Shown piece after piece: positions 9,570 through 17,146 of a stretch of 38,987 nt of DNA. A model generated the notes under the pieces. That model did no database searches. It was not told where the DNA came from and worked only from the letters and a program-made list of their open reading frames with translations. The position numbers and the translations under genes are program-made. The stretch is taken from assembly GCA_028694075.1 (NCBI GenBank), contig JAQUUD010000002.1, forward strand, positions 1 to 38,987, in the 5' to 3' direction. Positions within the stretch are counted from its first letter, which is position 1. Each line of letters begins with the position of its first letter. This DNA is from Clostridia bacterium (GTDB lineage: Bacteria; Bacillota; Clostridia; Christensenellales; UBA1242).

Positions 9570-9598
9570 ATTATAACACAAATCTATTAAATTTACCA
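9570..9598 (-). promoter_or_regulatory. Promoter for the ABC-F gene
   Basis: On the minus strand a perfect TATAAT (9575-9570) lies 17 bp from a partial -35, TGGTAA (9598-9593). The predicted transcript would begin near 9563 and include the uORF and hairpins. Confidence 0.5.
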
Positions 9599-9712
9599 GC
9601 ATTATCGATCATACACTTAATTAATTTTAATGCTCATATGATATTTATGTGTTCAAAAAAAATAAAAGTATCAATTATATAAACTGTTCCGCTATACTTT
9701 TTATAATTTATA

Positions 9713-9721
9713 TGATATAAT
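9713..9721 (+). promoter_or_regulatory. Extended -10 promoter of glnS
   Basis: TGATATAAT matches the TGn-TATAAT extended -10 form, which compensates for a weak -35 (TATACT at 9693). Transcription would start about 20 nt before ATG 9750. Confidence 0.55.
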
Positions 9722-9749
9722 ATTTTAATTAATAAAACAAGGTGAAGTT

Positions 9750-11393
9750 ATGAAATTAGATGACATAAAACCTGCTAATTTTATTGAAGATATTATTTTA
9801 AAAGACTTAAAAGCAGGTATTGTTAAAAAAGTGCAATTAAGACACCCGCCAGAACCAAGCGGTTATTTGCATATCGGGCATGTAAGGAATATTATGCTTA
9901 ATTATGGCATTGCTGAAAAATTTAACGGTATTTGCAATTTAAGATTTGATGATACAAATCCAACCAAAGAAAAACAAGAATTTGTTGATTCAATAAAAGA
10001 TGATGTGCATTGGCTGGGTTTCGATTATAAAAATATTTTTTATGCAACCGATTATTTTCAAGGAAATTATGAGATTGCAGTAAAACTTATAAAAGATGGC
10101 AAAGCATTTGTTTGTGATTTATCTCCTGATGAACTTTCAAAATATCGTGGAACACTAAGTGAGCCGGGTGTTAACAGTCCATATCGCAACCGAAGCATAG
10201 AAGAAAATTTAGAACTTTTTGAAAAAATGAAAAACGGCGGGTTTGAAGCGGGGGCTTGTTGTTTAAGAGCAAAAATTGATATGTCAAGCCCGAATATTAA
10301 TATGCGGGACCCTGTTATTTATAGAATTCAATATAATACTCATCAAAGAATTGGGAAATCTTGGAATATTTATCCAAGTTATGATTTTTCACACCCCTTA
10401 GATGATGCACTTGAAGGCGTTACACATTCAATTTGCGGGCTGGAATTTGAAGATCATCGACCGCTTTATAATTGGGTTGTGGAAAACAGCGGGCTTTCAA
10501 CAAGACCAAAGCAAATTGAATATTCAAATTTGACAATAAAAGGCGTTGTTATTGGCAAGCGTAATATTAAGCGATTTGTAAGCGAAGGCAAAATTAGCGG
10601 ATTTGATGACCCAAGAATTTATACTTTGCGTGGGCTTAAAAGGCGAGGTGTTCTTCCGCAAAGTTTGTTGGAATTTTCAAGAGAAGCGGGTGTAAGTAAA
10701 ACAACAACAGTTTGTGAAATGAGTTTTTTTGACCATTTTGTTCGAGATGGCTTAAATAAAATTTCAAAGAGAATTATGGCGGTTGTTAGGCCCTTGAAAT
10801 TAATAATCACAAATTATCCGGAAAATCAAGAGGAAGATATTATTTTGCAAGATTATCCGCAAAATGAACAAACCACAAACAGAAATTATAAGTTCGGCAA
10901 AGAATTATTTATTGAGAGGGAAGATTTTATGGAAAATCCTGAAAAAGGTTTCCACAGGCTTTTCGTAGGGAATAAAGTTCGGCTTAAAAGTGCTTATATA
11001 ATTGAATGTACTAGTTTTGATAAAGATGAAAATGGGAATGTTTCTTGTATATATGCAACATATGATAAAAACACCAAATCTGGCGAAAATGGAAGCAATA
11101 TAAAAGTTAAATCAACAATTCATTGGTTGAGTGGCAAATATGCTCAAAAAGTTGAAGTCAGATTGTTTGAAAACTTAACACTGGAAGATAAAAATGAATT
11201 AGGCGATTTTGAATTTAATCCGAGTTCTTTACAAATAATTAAAGACGCATATGTTGAAAGCGGAATAAAATTTGATTTTAAAGAAAGATATCAGTTTATT
11301 AGAAATGGTTATTACTGTTTAGACAGTGACAGCACAGAGCAAAACATAGTTTTTAACAGAACAGCAACATTAAAAGATACTAAAAAAATATAA
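9750..11393 (+). CDS. glnS: Glutaminyl-tRNA synthetase
   Basis: A 547-residue class I synthetase that charges tRNA-Gln directly with glutamine. PPEPSGYLHIGH gives the HIGH motif at residues 41-44, followed by the DDTNP segment. The active-site region DALEGVTHSICGLEFEDHRPLYNWV has a cysteine where E. coli GlnRS has Cys229, a residue that separates GlnRS from GluRS. The catalytic KMSKS-type loop reads VIGKR instead of the usual VMSKR. The C-terminal anticodon-binding beta-barrels follow, with the family signatures KSTIHWLS, VEVRLF and a final GYYCLDSDS...VFNRT segment. Length fits bacterial GlnRS. Many Firmicutes lack GlnRS and use the GatCAB route, so its presence is a useful lineage marker. 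ATG 9750 follows an AAGGTGA ribosome-binding site. Confidence 0.95.
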   Translation: MKLDDIKPANFIEDIILKDLKAGIVKKVQLRHPPEPSGYLHIGHVRNIMLNYGIAEKFNGICNLRFDDTNPTKEKQEFVDSIKDDVHWLGFDYKNIFYATDYFQGNYEIAVKLIKDGKAFVCDLSPDELSKYRGTLSEPGVNSPYRNRSIEENLELFEKMKNGGFEAGACCLRAKIDMSSPNINMRDPVIYRIQYNTHQRIGKSWNIYPSYDFSHPLDDALEGVTHSICGLEFEDHRPLYNWVVENSGLSTRPKQIEYSNLTIKGVVIGKRNIKRFVSEGKISGFDDPRIYTLRGLKRRGVLPQSLLEFSREAGVSKTTTVCEMSFFDHFVRDGLNKISKRIMAVVRPLKLIITNYPENQEEDIILQDYPQNEQTTNRNYKFGKELFIEREDFMENPEKGFHRLFVGNKVRLKSAYIIECTSFDKDENGNVSCIYATYDKNTKSGENGSNIKVKSTIHWLSGKYAQKVEVRLFENLTLEDKNELGDFEFNPSSLQIIKDAYVESGIKFDFKERYQFIRNGYYCLDSDSTEQNIVFNRTATLKDTKKI

Positions 11394-11571
11394 AATGTGC
11401 ATATTTCCATATGTTATTTTTTGAAATAGTGAATAATATAACTTGTTAATGTTATTCTAATAAATATGATTAAAAAGTATTTGTTAAAAAATTTTTGATA
11501 ATAAAAAAATAAAACAAAAGCATTAATAAAAAAGTACTAAATCTAGAAAAATAATTTTTAAAGGAGCAATT

Positions 11572-12261
11572 ATGACGCCACTTTTGTATATTATAATTCT
11601 CGCAATTATTGGAATTTTTTCCGCAACCATAACGGTTTTATGGAGAAATGATAAAAATCCTTTAAGCGGTTTAATTTCAAAAAGCATAATAAATTTTGTT
11701 ATTATATACTTGGCGATAATGTCTTTCGCTTTGAATGAAGGCTCATCGGCTTTGTTTGAAGGGTTGATTTTGCTCGGGCTGGTTGCCGGTTTGCTGGGTG
11801 ACATTTTTTTTTGCTACATTGGAACGGATAAAGCCAAACAAATTGAAAAAGTTGTATTTTCTGCTAAAATTGTAAGTTATTTTATGTTCTTGATTGCTAT
11901 TGTTCACATCACAACGGTAACTTGGTTATATGGTTTTATTTTAGGCATAATTTTTACAATACTTGCGGTCTTTTCAGATAAAATATTTAAAATTGAAACC
12001 ATAAAATATAAATGGGTTTTTCCTGTTTATGCAATAATTCTTGGCACAATTTTCGGTCAGTGCATTTTTCAAATAATACTTGAAAGTTTCAGCCTTGTAA
12101 ATTTGCTTGCATTAATCGGGTTTGCTGTTTTATTAACGGCCGATATTTTGTGGCTTTATAATTTGTTCGGCGGGAAAAAGTTCAAGAATTTGCAGATTGT
12201 AAGTTCCATACTTCATTATTTATCTCAAATAATTATTGCAAGTTTAATCTTTTTTGTTTAA
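11572..12261 (+). CDS. YhhN/TMEM86-like multipass membrane protein
   Basis: A 229-residue protein made almost wholly of hydrophobic segments, about eight predicted membrane spans, with short charged loops. Segments resembling the YhhN family are visible: SKSIINF in the second span region, LVAGLLGDIFF, LLTADILWLYN, and the closing HYLSQIIIASL. Characterised members are lysoplasmalogenases that cleave the vinyl-ether bond of lysoplasmalogens. Plasmalogens occur in anaerobic bacteria, so this fits an anaerobe, but the assignment rests on weak motif likeness. The start follows AAAGGAG with 7-nt spacing. The gene stands alone and is followed by a terminator. Confidence 0.5.
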   Translation: MTPLLYIIILAIIGIFSATITVLWRNDKNPLSGLISKSIINFVIIYLAIMSFALNEGSSALFEGLILLGLVAGLLGDIFFCYIGTDKAKQIEKVVFSAKIVSYFMFLIAIVHITTVTWLYGFILGIIFTILAVFSDKIFKIETIKYKWVFPVYAIILGTIFGQCIFQIILESFSLVNLLALIGFAVLLTADILWLYNLFGGKKFKNLQIVSSILHYLSQIIIASLIFFV

Positions 12262-12277
12262 ATTTTGAATTATTTTT

Positions 12278-12321
12278 AAATCAGATGTTATAAGTTAATT
12301 TTTTAAATATCTGATTTTTTT
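12278..12321 (+). terminator. Terminator after the YhhN-like gene
   Basis: AAATCAGAT (12278-12286) pairs with ATCTGATTT (12309-12317) and is followed by further T residues. The loop is long (22 nt), so the hairpin is less compact than others here. Confidence 0.6.
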
Positions 12322-12493
12322 AACTTAAAAATAGTTTATATATTTAAATGATATAAAATAATTAAAAAAATCAAAATAAATGATTTTTCATATTTGTTTT
12401 TATTGCTTAATATATGAAAAGTGGCGTATTTTCTACACAATTTAAGAATTTTCAATATTTTTGTAAAAAATTGAGAATATTTATTGAAATTAT

Positions 12494-12523
12494 TTGATTA
12501 TTTGTACAATATTATGTTATAAT
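12494..12523 (+). promoter_or_regulatory. Promoter of the Spo0A-like gene
   Basis: TTGATT (12494-12499) with an 18-bp spacer to TATAAT (12518-12523), the latter preceded by TG (12515-12516) as an extended -10. Confidence 0.6.
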
Positions 12524-12675
12524 TTAACAAAGATTAAAATTTAGTAAAATAAATGCTTGAAATTTATTGTATTTTTTATTTAATCTTTCAAATTTTTAAC
12601 TTATTTTTTCTTGTGAAAAATTTGTATAAAATTATTTTTTGACTTGCAATTAAAAAAAATTTAGAAGGAGGTAAG

Positions 12676-13044
12676 ATGGTCACGCAAGCTAAGTCGTTGG
12701 ATGAAATAATTTCAGATATAACAATTAGTATTGGAATTCCAGCAAATATTATTGGGTCTGCCTATATCAGTGAAGCAGTTAAACTGGTTATTGAAAAACC
12801 AAGTGTGTTATCCTGCATAACAAAAGAATTATATCCAACAATCGCAAATAAGTATGACACAAAAGTTGCTAATGTTGAACGCGGTATCAGACACGCGATC
12901 GAAGTTGCTTGGAGTAAAAATCGAATTATTGGTCTTAATAAAATTTTTAATTTGAACATCTACCAAGAAACTGAAAAGCCTTGTAACAGCGAATTTATTG
13001 CATTATTAGCCGAACGCATTCCTCATATAATGAAAAGAATGTAA
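12676..13044 (+). CDS. Stand-alone Spo0A C-terminal DNA-binding domain protein
   Basis: A 122-residue protein that corresponds along nearly its whole length to the effector domain of Spo0A, the master regulator of sporulation. Shared features in order are IGIPANIIGSAYISEAVKLV (Spo0A: IGVPAHIKGYLYLREAI), ITKELYPTIANKY, the recognition-helix stretch VERGIRHAIEVAW, and CNSEFIALLAERI near the C-terminus. The N-terminal phosphoacceptor receiver domain is entirely absent, and the upstream 400 bp has no coding remnant. A textbook AGAAGGAGG ribosome-binding site 6 nt before the ATG, plus a promoter, argue for an intact gene and not a truncated one. It probably binds 0A-box-like DNA, without control by a phosphorelay. 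Whether the organism sporulates cannot be judged here. Confidence 0.88.
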   Translation: MVTQAKSLDEIISDITISIGIPANIIGSAYISEAVKLVIEKPSVLSCITKELYPTIANKYDTKVANVERGIRHAIEVAWSKNRIIGLNKIFNLNIYQETEKPCNSEFIALLAERIPHIMKRM

Positions 13045-13282
13045 CCGCGAGACAATTTTTTTCAGTTATTAAAATAATTTCAAAAATTAATTCAAATCTT
13101 CTAATTTTTGTTTGTGTTGCAAGGAAATTTAATTTTTGGATTATTTTAATTATTATCCGAATAAGAAAATAAAAAATTATTTAAAATAATTTCTTTATTT
13201 TTTTGTTTGCGATTTTCTAATAATTTTCTTCTTAATTTAATAATAAATTAGATGGTTTTTTATGCCTAATTACATAAAAAAA

Positions 13283-14068
13283 TTATAAATTTGTTAGTTG
13301 CAATGAAAGCGTTTTATGTAATAATAAAATTTCCATATAATTATATTTCATTTTGGAACCAAACGGTTGAGTAGTGGTTTCAACATAATCAATTAACTGT
13401 TGAATTAGCGTGCTTAATGAATTCATTGAAAGTTTTATTTGAAGTAAATTAGGAGTTAATTTAGAATTAAACAGGGCTTCAAAGTCTGATTTTTTTTTGC
13501 TAACATCACTTTGAATGTTTGCGATTTCCAGCCTGCACTGTGTTTCAGTTAAAATTAATGTATCCAAACTTATTGATATGTCATAAAGATTTTTATAAGT
13601 GTTTTTAAATAAATTTAATGCACTGCTTAGTGCCGATAATTCTTCTGCCGAGTAATTTCTCCCGATTGAAATTTCACAAAAATCAATTTTTAAAATTTCG
13701 GCAGTGTATCCGCTTTCAATCAAATTTTCCTTGACTTTTGTTGCATCATTTTCTTCAATATAGGCACTTGCAATAACATAAAACACGCCTTCGCTTTCCC
13801 AAACATATCCAGCCCCGCCTATTTTTTTTACAACAGTAGCCTGCTCTAATGCCGAAGATTTTATGGAACTTTGATGAAGTTCAACAGCATATATAGAATA
13901 AGCATTTATTTTTCCGCCGTTAACACCTGCAAATGAACCAACAGTAATAAAAGTGGAAAATAAATCTGCTAGAGCAACACATAAAGCAATACTAATAAAA
14001 CAGGAAAAAATCACAAAAAATTTTCCGCCTTTTGCTTTGCTTAATTTTTCTTTATTCTTTCTTGACAT
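13283..14068 (-). CDS. Single-pass membrane protein with SPOR-like region
   Basis: A 261-residue protein with a basic cytoplasmic N-terminus (MSRKNKEKLSKAKGGK), one membrane span (about residues 17-41) and an extracytoplasmic remainder. Residues 57-130 follow the SPOR plan: an opening strand (YSIYAVELHQ), a helix, a second strand FYVIASAYIEENDATKV, a second helix and a closing strand GYTAEILKI. SPOR domains bind denuded peptidoglycan at septa and occur in division proteins and in sporulation proteins such as SpoIIB and CwlC. The last 130 residues look helical and are unassigned. It is convergent with the Spo0A-like gene and divergent from groES. GGAGGCGGAG lies 12 nt before the start. The SPOR call is tentative. 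Confidence 0.55.
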   Translation of the reverse strand: MSRKNKEKLSKAKGGKFFVIFSCFISIALCVALADLFSTFITVGSFAGVNGGKINAYSIYAVELHQSSIKSSALEQATVVKKIGGAGYVWESEGVFYVIASAYIEENDATKVKENLIESGYTAEILKIDFCEISIGRNYSAEELSALSSALNLFKNTYKNLYDISISLDTLILTETQCRLEIANIQSDVSKKKSDFEALFNSKLTPNLLQIKLSMNSLSTLIQQLIDYVETTTQPFGSKMKYNYMEILLLHKTLSLQLTNL

Positions 14069-14160
14069 TTTTGAGTTAAACTCCGCCTCCCGAATTATGC
14101 TTTTTTATGTATGTTTATGTAGAAAGCGTGCAAAGTATGAAAAAAGTTTAGCCGGATTGC

Positions 14161-14189
14161 TTTACAATTTAAAAAGTTAAATATATAAT
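14161..14189 (+). promoter_or_regulatory. groESL promoter
   Basis: TTTACA (14161-14166), 17-bp spacer, TATAAT (14184-14189). There is no CIRCE inverted repeat (TTAGCACTC-N9-GAGTGCTAA) around it, so HrcA control of the usual type is not apparent. Confidence 0.8.
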
Positions 14190-14221
14190 TATGCTTATCA
14201 AAATATAGGAGGTATTGGAAT

Positions 14222-14506
14222 ATGAAAATAAAACCACTTTATGATAGAGTCGTTTTAAGCCCTGATAAGGCTCAAGAAAAAACTGCTAGCGGAATTATGC
14301 TTCCGGAAGTGGCACAAGAGAAATCGCAAATGGCAAAAGTTGTCAGTATTGGCGAGGGTGGCAGTATAGATGGAAAGGAAAGCAAAATACAAGTGAAAAG
14401 TGGAGATAAAGTCTTATATACTAAGTTTGCCGGAACTGAAATTAAAATTGATGGCAAGGATTATATTATTGTAAGACAAACCGACATTTTAGCAGTTATT
14501 GAATAG
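14222..14506 (+). CDS. groES: Co-chaperonin GroES
   Basis: A 94-residue GroES, the heptameric lid of the GroEL chamber. The family opening KIKPLYDRVV, the mobile loop EKTASGIMLPEVAQEKSQ (about residues 19-36) with its hydrophobic GroEL-contacting triplet IML, the GDKVLYTKFAGTEIKIDG segment and the closing YIIVRQTDILAVIE are all present at normal length. AGGAGGT precedes the ATG by 8 nt. It is the first gene of the groESL operon. A small hairpin lies between it and groEL. Confidence 0.97.
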   Translation: MKIKPLYDRVVLSPDKAQEKTASGIMLPEVAQEKSQMAKVVSIGEGGSIDGKESKIQVKSGDKVLYTKFAGTEIKIDGKDYIIVRQTDILAVIE

Positions 14507-14516
14507 TATTAAAACT

Positions 14517-14543
14517 AATCGGCAAATTGAAATTTCGCTGATT
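14517..14543 (+). other. Intercistronic hairpin between groES and groEL
   Basis: AATCGGC (14517-14523) pairs with GCTGATT (14537-14543, one G-T pair), directly after the groES stop and followed by an AT-rich tail. It could act as a partial terminator or an RNA-stability element setting the groES:groEL ratio. Confidence 0.4.
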
Positions 14544-14641
14544 AAATTTTTATTGAAAATAACAACAGAATTTAATAGAATATAAAAAGTAAAATTAATA
14601 TAAAAAATAATATTTATGCAAAACAAGGAGATTAAAAAAAC

Positions 14642-16270
14642 ATGTCAAAAAAAATTATTTATGGCGAAAAGGCAAGAAAAGCACTTGAAACAGGCGTTAA
14701 TATCTTGGCCGATACCGTGAAAGTAACGCTTGGTCCAAAAGGCAGAAATGTTGTTTTGGAAAAGAAATATTCAACACCGCTAATAATCAATGACGGCGTT
14801 ACAATCGCAAAAGAAATTGAACTCAAAGACCCTTTTGAAAATATGGGTGCTCAACTTATTAAAGAAGTTAGCGTTAAAACAAATGATGTTGCCGGCGACG
14901 GCACAACAACTGCTGCGGTTTTGGCTCAGGCAATAATTCACGAAGGAAATAAAAACTTTGTTGCGGGAGCAAATCCTATTATATTAAGGAAAGGCATTCA
15001 AAAAGCGGTTGCAATTTGTGTTAAAGAATTAAGAAGTATTTCTAAACCAGTGGAAACACCAAAAGAAATTGCACAAATTGCAAGCATTTCAGCAGGCGAT
15101 GAAGAAATTGGCGACCTTATAGCCGAAGCAATCAAAAAGGTTGGGGCCGATGGGGTTATAACTGTCGAAGAAAGCAAAAGTATGAAAACTGAACTTAATG
15201 TTGTTGAAGGAATGCAGTTTGACCGCGGATATCTTTCTGCTTATATGTGCACAAACACAGATAAAATGATTGCAGAACTTGAAAACCCTTACATACTTAT
15301 CACTGATAAAAAAATCTCATCAATAACGGAAATTTTGCCGATTTTGGAACAAATTGTTAAAACCGGCGAAAAACTTGTTATTATTGCTGATGATGTGGAA
15401 GGCGAAGCCTTGGCAACCCTAATATTAAATAAATTAAGAGGCACTTTTAATTGTGTTGCTGTTAAAGCCCCAAGTTTCGGTGATAACAGAAAAAATTTGA
15501 TGGAAGATATTGCAATTTTGACAGGCGGAAAAGTTATCAGCGAAGAACTGGGACTTGAACTTAAAAACACGGATTTGTCTGCACTAGGCAGAGCAAAATT
15601 TGTTAAAGTTGATAAAGATAACACAACAATTATTAACGGGGAAGAAAATTCAAAAGCAATTAAGGAACGGGCAAATATTCTTAAAAACCAATTAAAAGAT
15701 GAAACAAGTGATTATGAAAAAGAAAAAATTCAGGAGCGACTCGCAAAACTTTCCGGTGGCGTTGCTGTCATCAGCGTGGGCAGTGCAACCGAAGTTGAAA
15801 TGAAAGAGAAAAAACTTAGAATTGAAGATGCTCTTTCAGCAACAAAAGCAGCGACTGCCGAAGGAATTATCCCCGGCGGTGGTGTGGCATTACTCAAAAC
15901 ATCTGATAAACTTAAAGAACTTATCAAGGCTTTGGACGGCGATGAAAAAACAGGTGCAAAAATTGTGCTTCGGGCAATTGAAGAGCCAATTCGTCAAATT
16001 GTTACAAACGCAGGTGTTGATGCAGGTGTTGTGCTAAATAATATTTATGCAAACAAAGATAAATTAAATTATGGTTTTGATGCATTAAATATGAAATATG
16101 TTGATATGCTTGAAAGCGGAATTATTGACCCCGCTAAAGTCACAATATCGGCTCTTGAAAATGCCGCTAGTGTTGCTGCAACACTTTTGACAACAGAATG
16201 TTTGGTTGCGGAAGCGGATCCAGAAGATCATAAATCAATGCCTTCCATTCCAGCAACTGATATGTATTAA
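14642..16270 (+). CDS. groEL: Chaperonin GroEL
   Basis: A 542-residue GroEL subunit, the ATP-driven tetradecameric folding chamber. The equatorial ATP-binding signatures TLGPKGRNVVLEKK, NDGVTIAKEIEL and AGDGTTTAAVLAQAI are near the N-terminus, the apical substrate-binding domain is in the middle (about residues 190-375), and the second equatorial half contains GIIPGGGVALL. Length is normal up to the C-terminus, but the flexible Gly-Gly-Met tail typical of the family is absent; the protein ends in the non-glycine sequence SMPSIPATDMY. Start ATG 14642 follows AAGGAG. The gene is followed by a strong terminator, which closes the groESL operon. Confidence 0.97.
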   Translation: MSKKIIYGEKARKALETGVNILADTVKVTLGPKGRNVVLEKKYSTPLIINDGVTIAKEIELKDPFENMGAQLIKEVSVKTNDVAGDGTTTAAVLAQAIIHEGNKNFVAGANPIILRKGIQKAVAICVKELRSISKPVETPKEIAQIASISAGDEEIGDLIAEAIKKVGADGVITVEESKSMKTELNVVEGMQFDRGYLSAYMCTNTDKMIAELENPYILITDKKISSITEILPILEQIVKTGEKLVIIADDVEGEALATLILNKLRGTFNCVAVKAPSFGDNRKNLMEDIAILTGGKVISEELGLELKNTDLSALGRAKFVKVDKDNTTIINGEENSKAIKERANILKNQLKDETSDYEKEKIQERLAKLSGGVAVISVGSATEVEMKEKKLRIEDALSATKAATAEGIIPGGGVALLKTSDKLKELIKALDGDEKTGAKIVLRAIEEPIRQIVTNAGVDAGVVLNNIYANKDKLNYGFDALNMKYVDMLESGIIDPAKVTISALENAASVAATLLTTECLVAEADPEDHKSMPSIPATDMY

Positions 16271-16335
16271 TAATCAGCGTTTCGCGTTAAATAATGAAAT
16301 AAATTTTCAAAATTTCTAAAAGTCAGATAAATCAA

Positions 16336-16370
16336 AAAGGCAAAGTTAATCAGACTTTGCCTTTATATTT
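16336..16370 (+). terminator. groESL terminator
   Basis: AAAGGCAAAGT (16336-16346) pairs perfectly with ACTTTGCCTTT (16354-16364) around a 7-nt loop, followed by a T-rich stretch. Confidence 0.9.
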
Positions 16371-16520
16371 TCCACTAAATTATTTTAACAATATTTTACA
16401 ATTAACAGATTATTATATTTATCGATTTTTTGAATATTAAATTACAATTAGTTATAGTATTCAGTAAATTTGTTTAAAACTTACAAAATTCATACAAATT
16501 TATTAAATTTCACAATTAAG

Positions 16521-16557
16521 TTGATTAGTTCAATTTTTTGTGTTAATATTGTGTTAA
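16521..16557 (+). promoter_or_regulatory. sepF promoter with tandem TTGTGTTAA repeat
   Basis: TTGATT (16521-16526), 17-bp spacer, TAATAT (16544-16549). Two copies of TTGTGTTAA at 16538-16546 and 16549-16557, 11 bp apart, overlap the -10 and the predicted start, as a repressor site might. Confidence 0.5.
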
Positions 16558-16601
16558 CAAAGTGTCACAATTTATCAGAAAAATTTGGGGTTAACTTACA
16601 T

Positions 16602-17033
16602 ATGAAAATATTTGATAAAATTTTAGGTTTTTTGGGCTTTGATGTTGAAGAAGATGAAACAGTTAATAATAAGTCAAAGATAATAAAAAATGCTGAGAAT
16701 TCATTTAATCCAATTGCGAAGAAACCGACAAGAAGTGTAAAAAAAGATTTTTTCATTTTGTCAAGCGAAACATCAGAAATTGAATATTTCAATTTAAAAC
16801 CAAAAAATCAAACAGAAATTCAAAGTGCAATGAATGTTTTAAAAAACGGGAACAATGTTATAATAAATCTTGCTGAATTAAAAGAAACAGATTTTTTAAG
16901 GGGCTTAGATTTTATATTTGGTTATTGTTATTGCTTAGATGCCAGCGTTGAAAAAATAGAAAAAACAACATTCAAATTAACTGTTAAAAATGACGGGTTG
17001 AAAAAAAATAATATTGAGAACCATTATTGTTAA
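16602..17033 (+). CDS. sepF: Cell division protein SepF
   Basis: A 143-residue SepF, the FtsZ-bundling membrane anchor of the Gram-positive Z ring. The N-terminus (MKIFDKILGFLGF) is the short amphipathic membrane-binding helix. A disordered acidic/basic linker follows, then the conserved core: a stretch ending in NVLKNGNNVIINLAELKETD, equivalent to the ADHLKNRRAVVVNL region, then RGLDFIFGYCYCLDASVEKI and TFKLTVKN. An in-frame ATG 44 codons upstream was rejected because it precedes the promoter. The ribosome-binding site (GGGG about 10 nt upstream) is weak. It is likely cotranscribed with lspA and rluD, an order reminiscent of the division-distal cluster of Firmicutes with ylmG, ylmH, divIVA and ileS missing. 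Confidence 0.85.
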   Translation: MKIFDKILGFLGFDVEEDETVNNKSKIIKNAENSFNPIAKKPTRSVKKDFFILSSETSEIEYFNLKPKNQTEIQSAMNVLKNGNNVIINLAELKETDFLRGLDFIFGYCYCLDASVEKIEKTTFKLTVKNDGLKKNNIENHYC

Positions 17034-17146
17034 CCAATATAAAAATTTTAAATGTGATACTATTTAAGTAGTAAAAAAGTAAAATTTAAATAAAGTAATT
17101 TAAGAAATAAAAGCCAATAAATAAAATTAAAAGTGAAGTATAATAA

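Larger units (their letters stand above)
9396..9749. other. Divergent regulatory region between ABC-F and glnS
   Basis: On the minus strand it contains a promoter (9570-9598), a 10-codon uORF (9506-9538) and competing hairpins. One is ATTTGAG-AAA-CTCAAAT at about 9496-9512. Its AGAAACT can instead pair with AGTTTCT (9480-9486), ahead of an A/T run at 9464-9470. On the plus strand it contains the glnS promoter near 9713. It has no other gene. Confidence 0.5.
12262..12675. other. AT-rich intergenic region before the Spo0A-like gene
   Basis: It holds a terminator near 12278 and a promoter near 12494-12523, leaving an approximately 145-nt untranslated leader for the Spo0A-like gene. I found no receiver-domain remnant, no open frame and no clear 0A box in it. 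Confidence 0.6.
16271..16601. other. Intergenic region groEL-sepF
   Basis: It contains the groESL terminator (16336-16370) and the sepF promoter (16521-16549) with a tandem direct repeat. No gene is visible. Confidence 0.65.

Noticed and set aside
12676..13044. Spo0A pseudogene (5'-truncated)
   Set aside because: It has an independent promoter, a near-ideal ribosome-binding site and an intact domain from its first helix to its end, and no receiver remnant lies upstream.
16470..16601. Longer N-terminus for SepF
   Set aside because: The extension precedes and spans the promoter at 16521-16549, and the start at 16602 gives the expected amphipathic helix.
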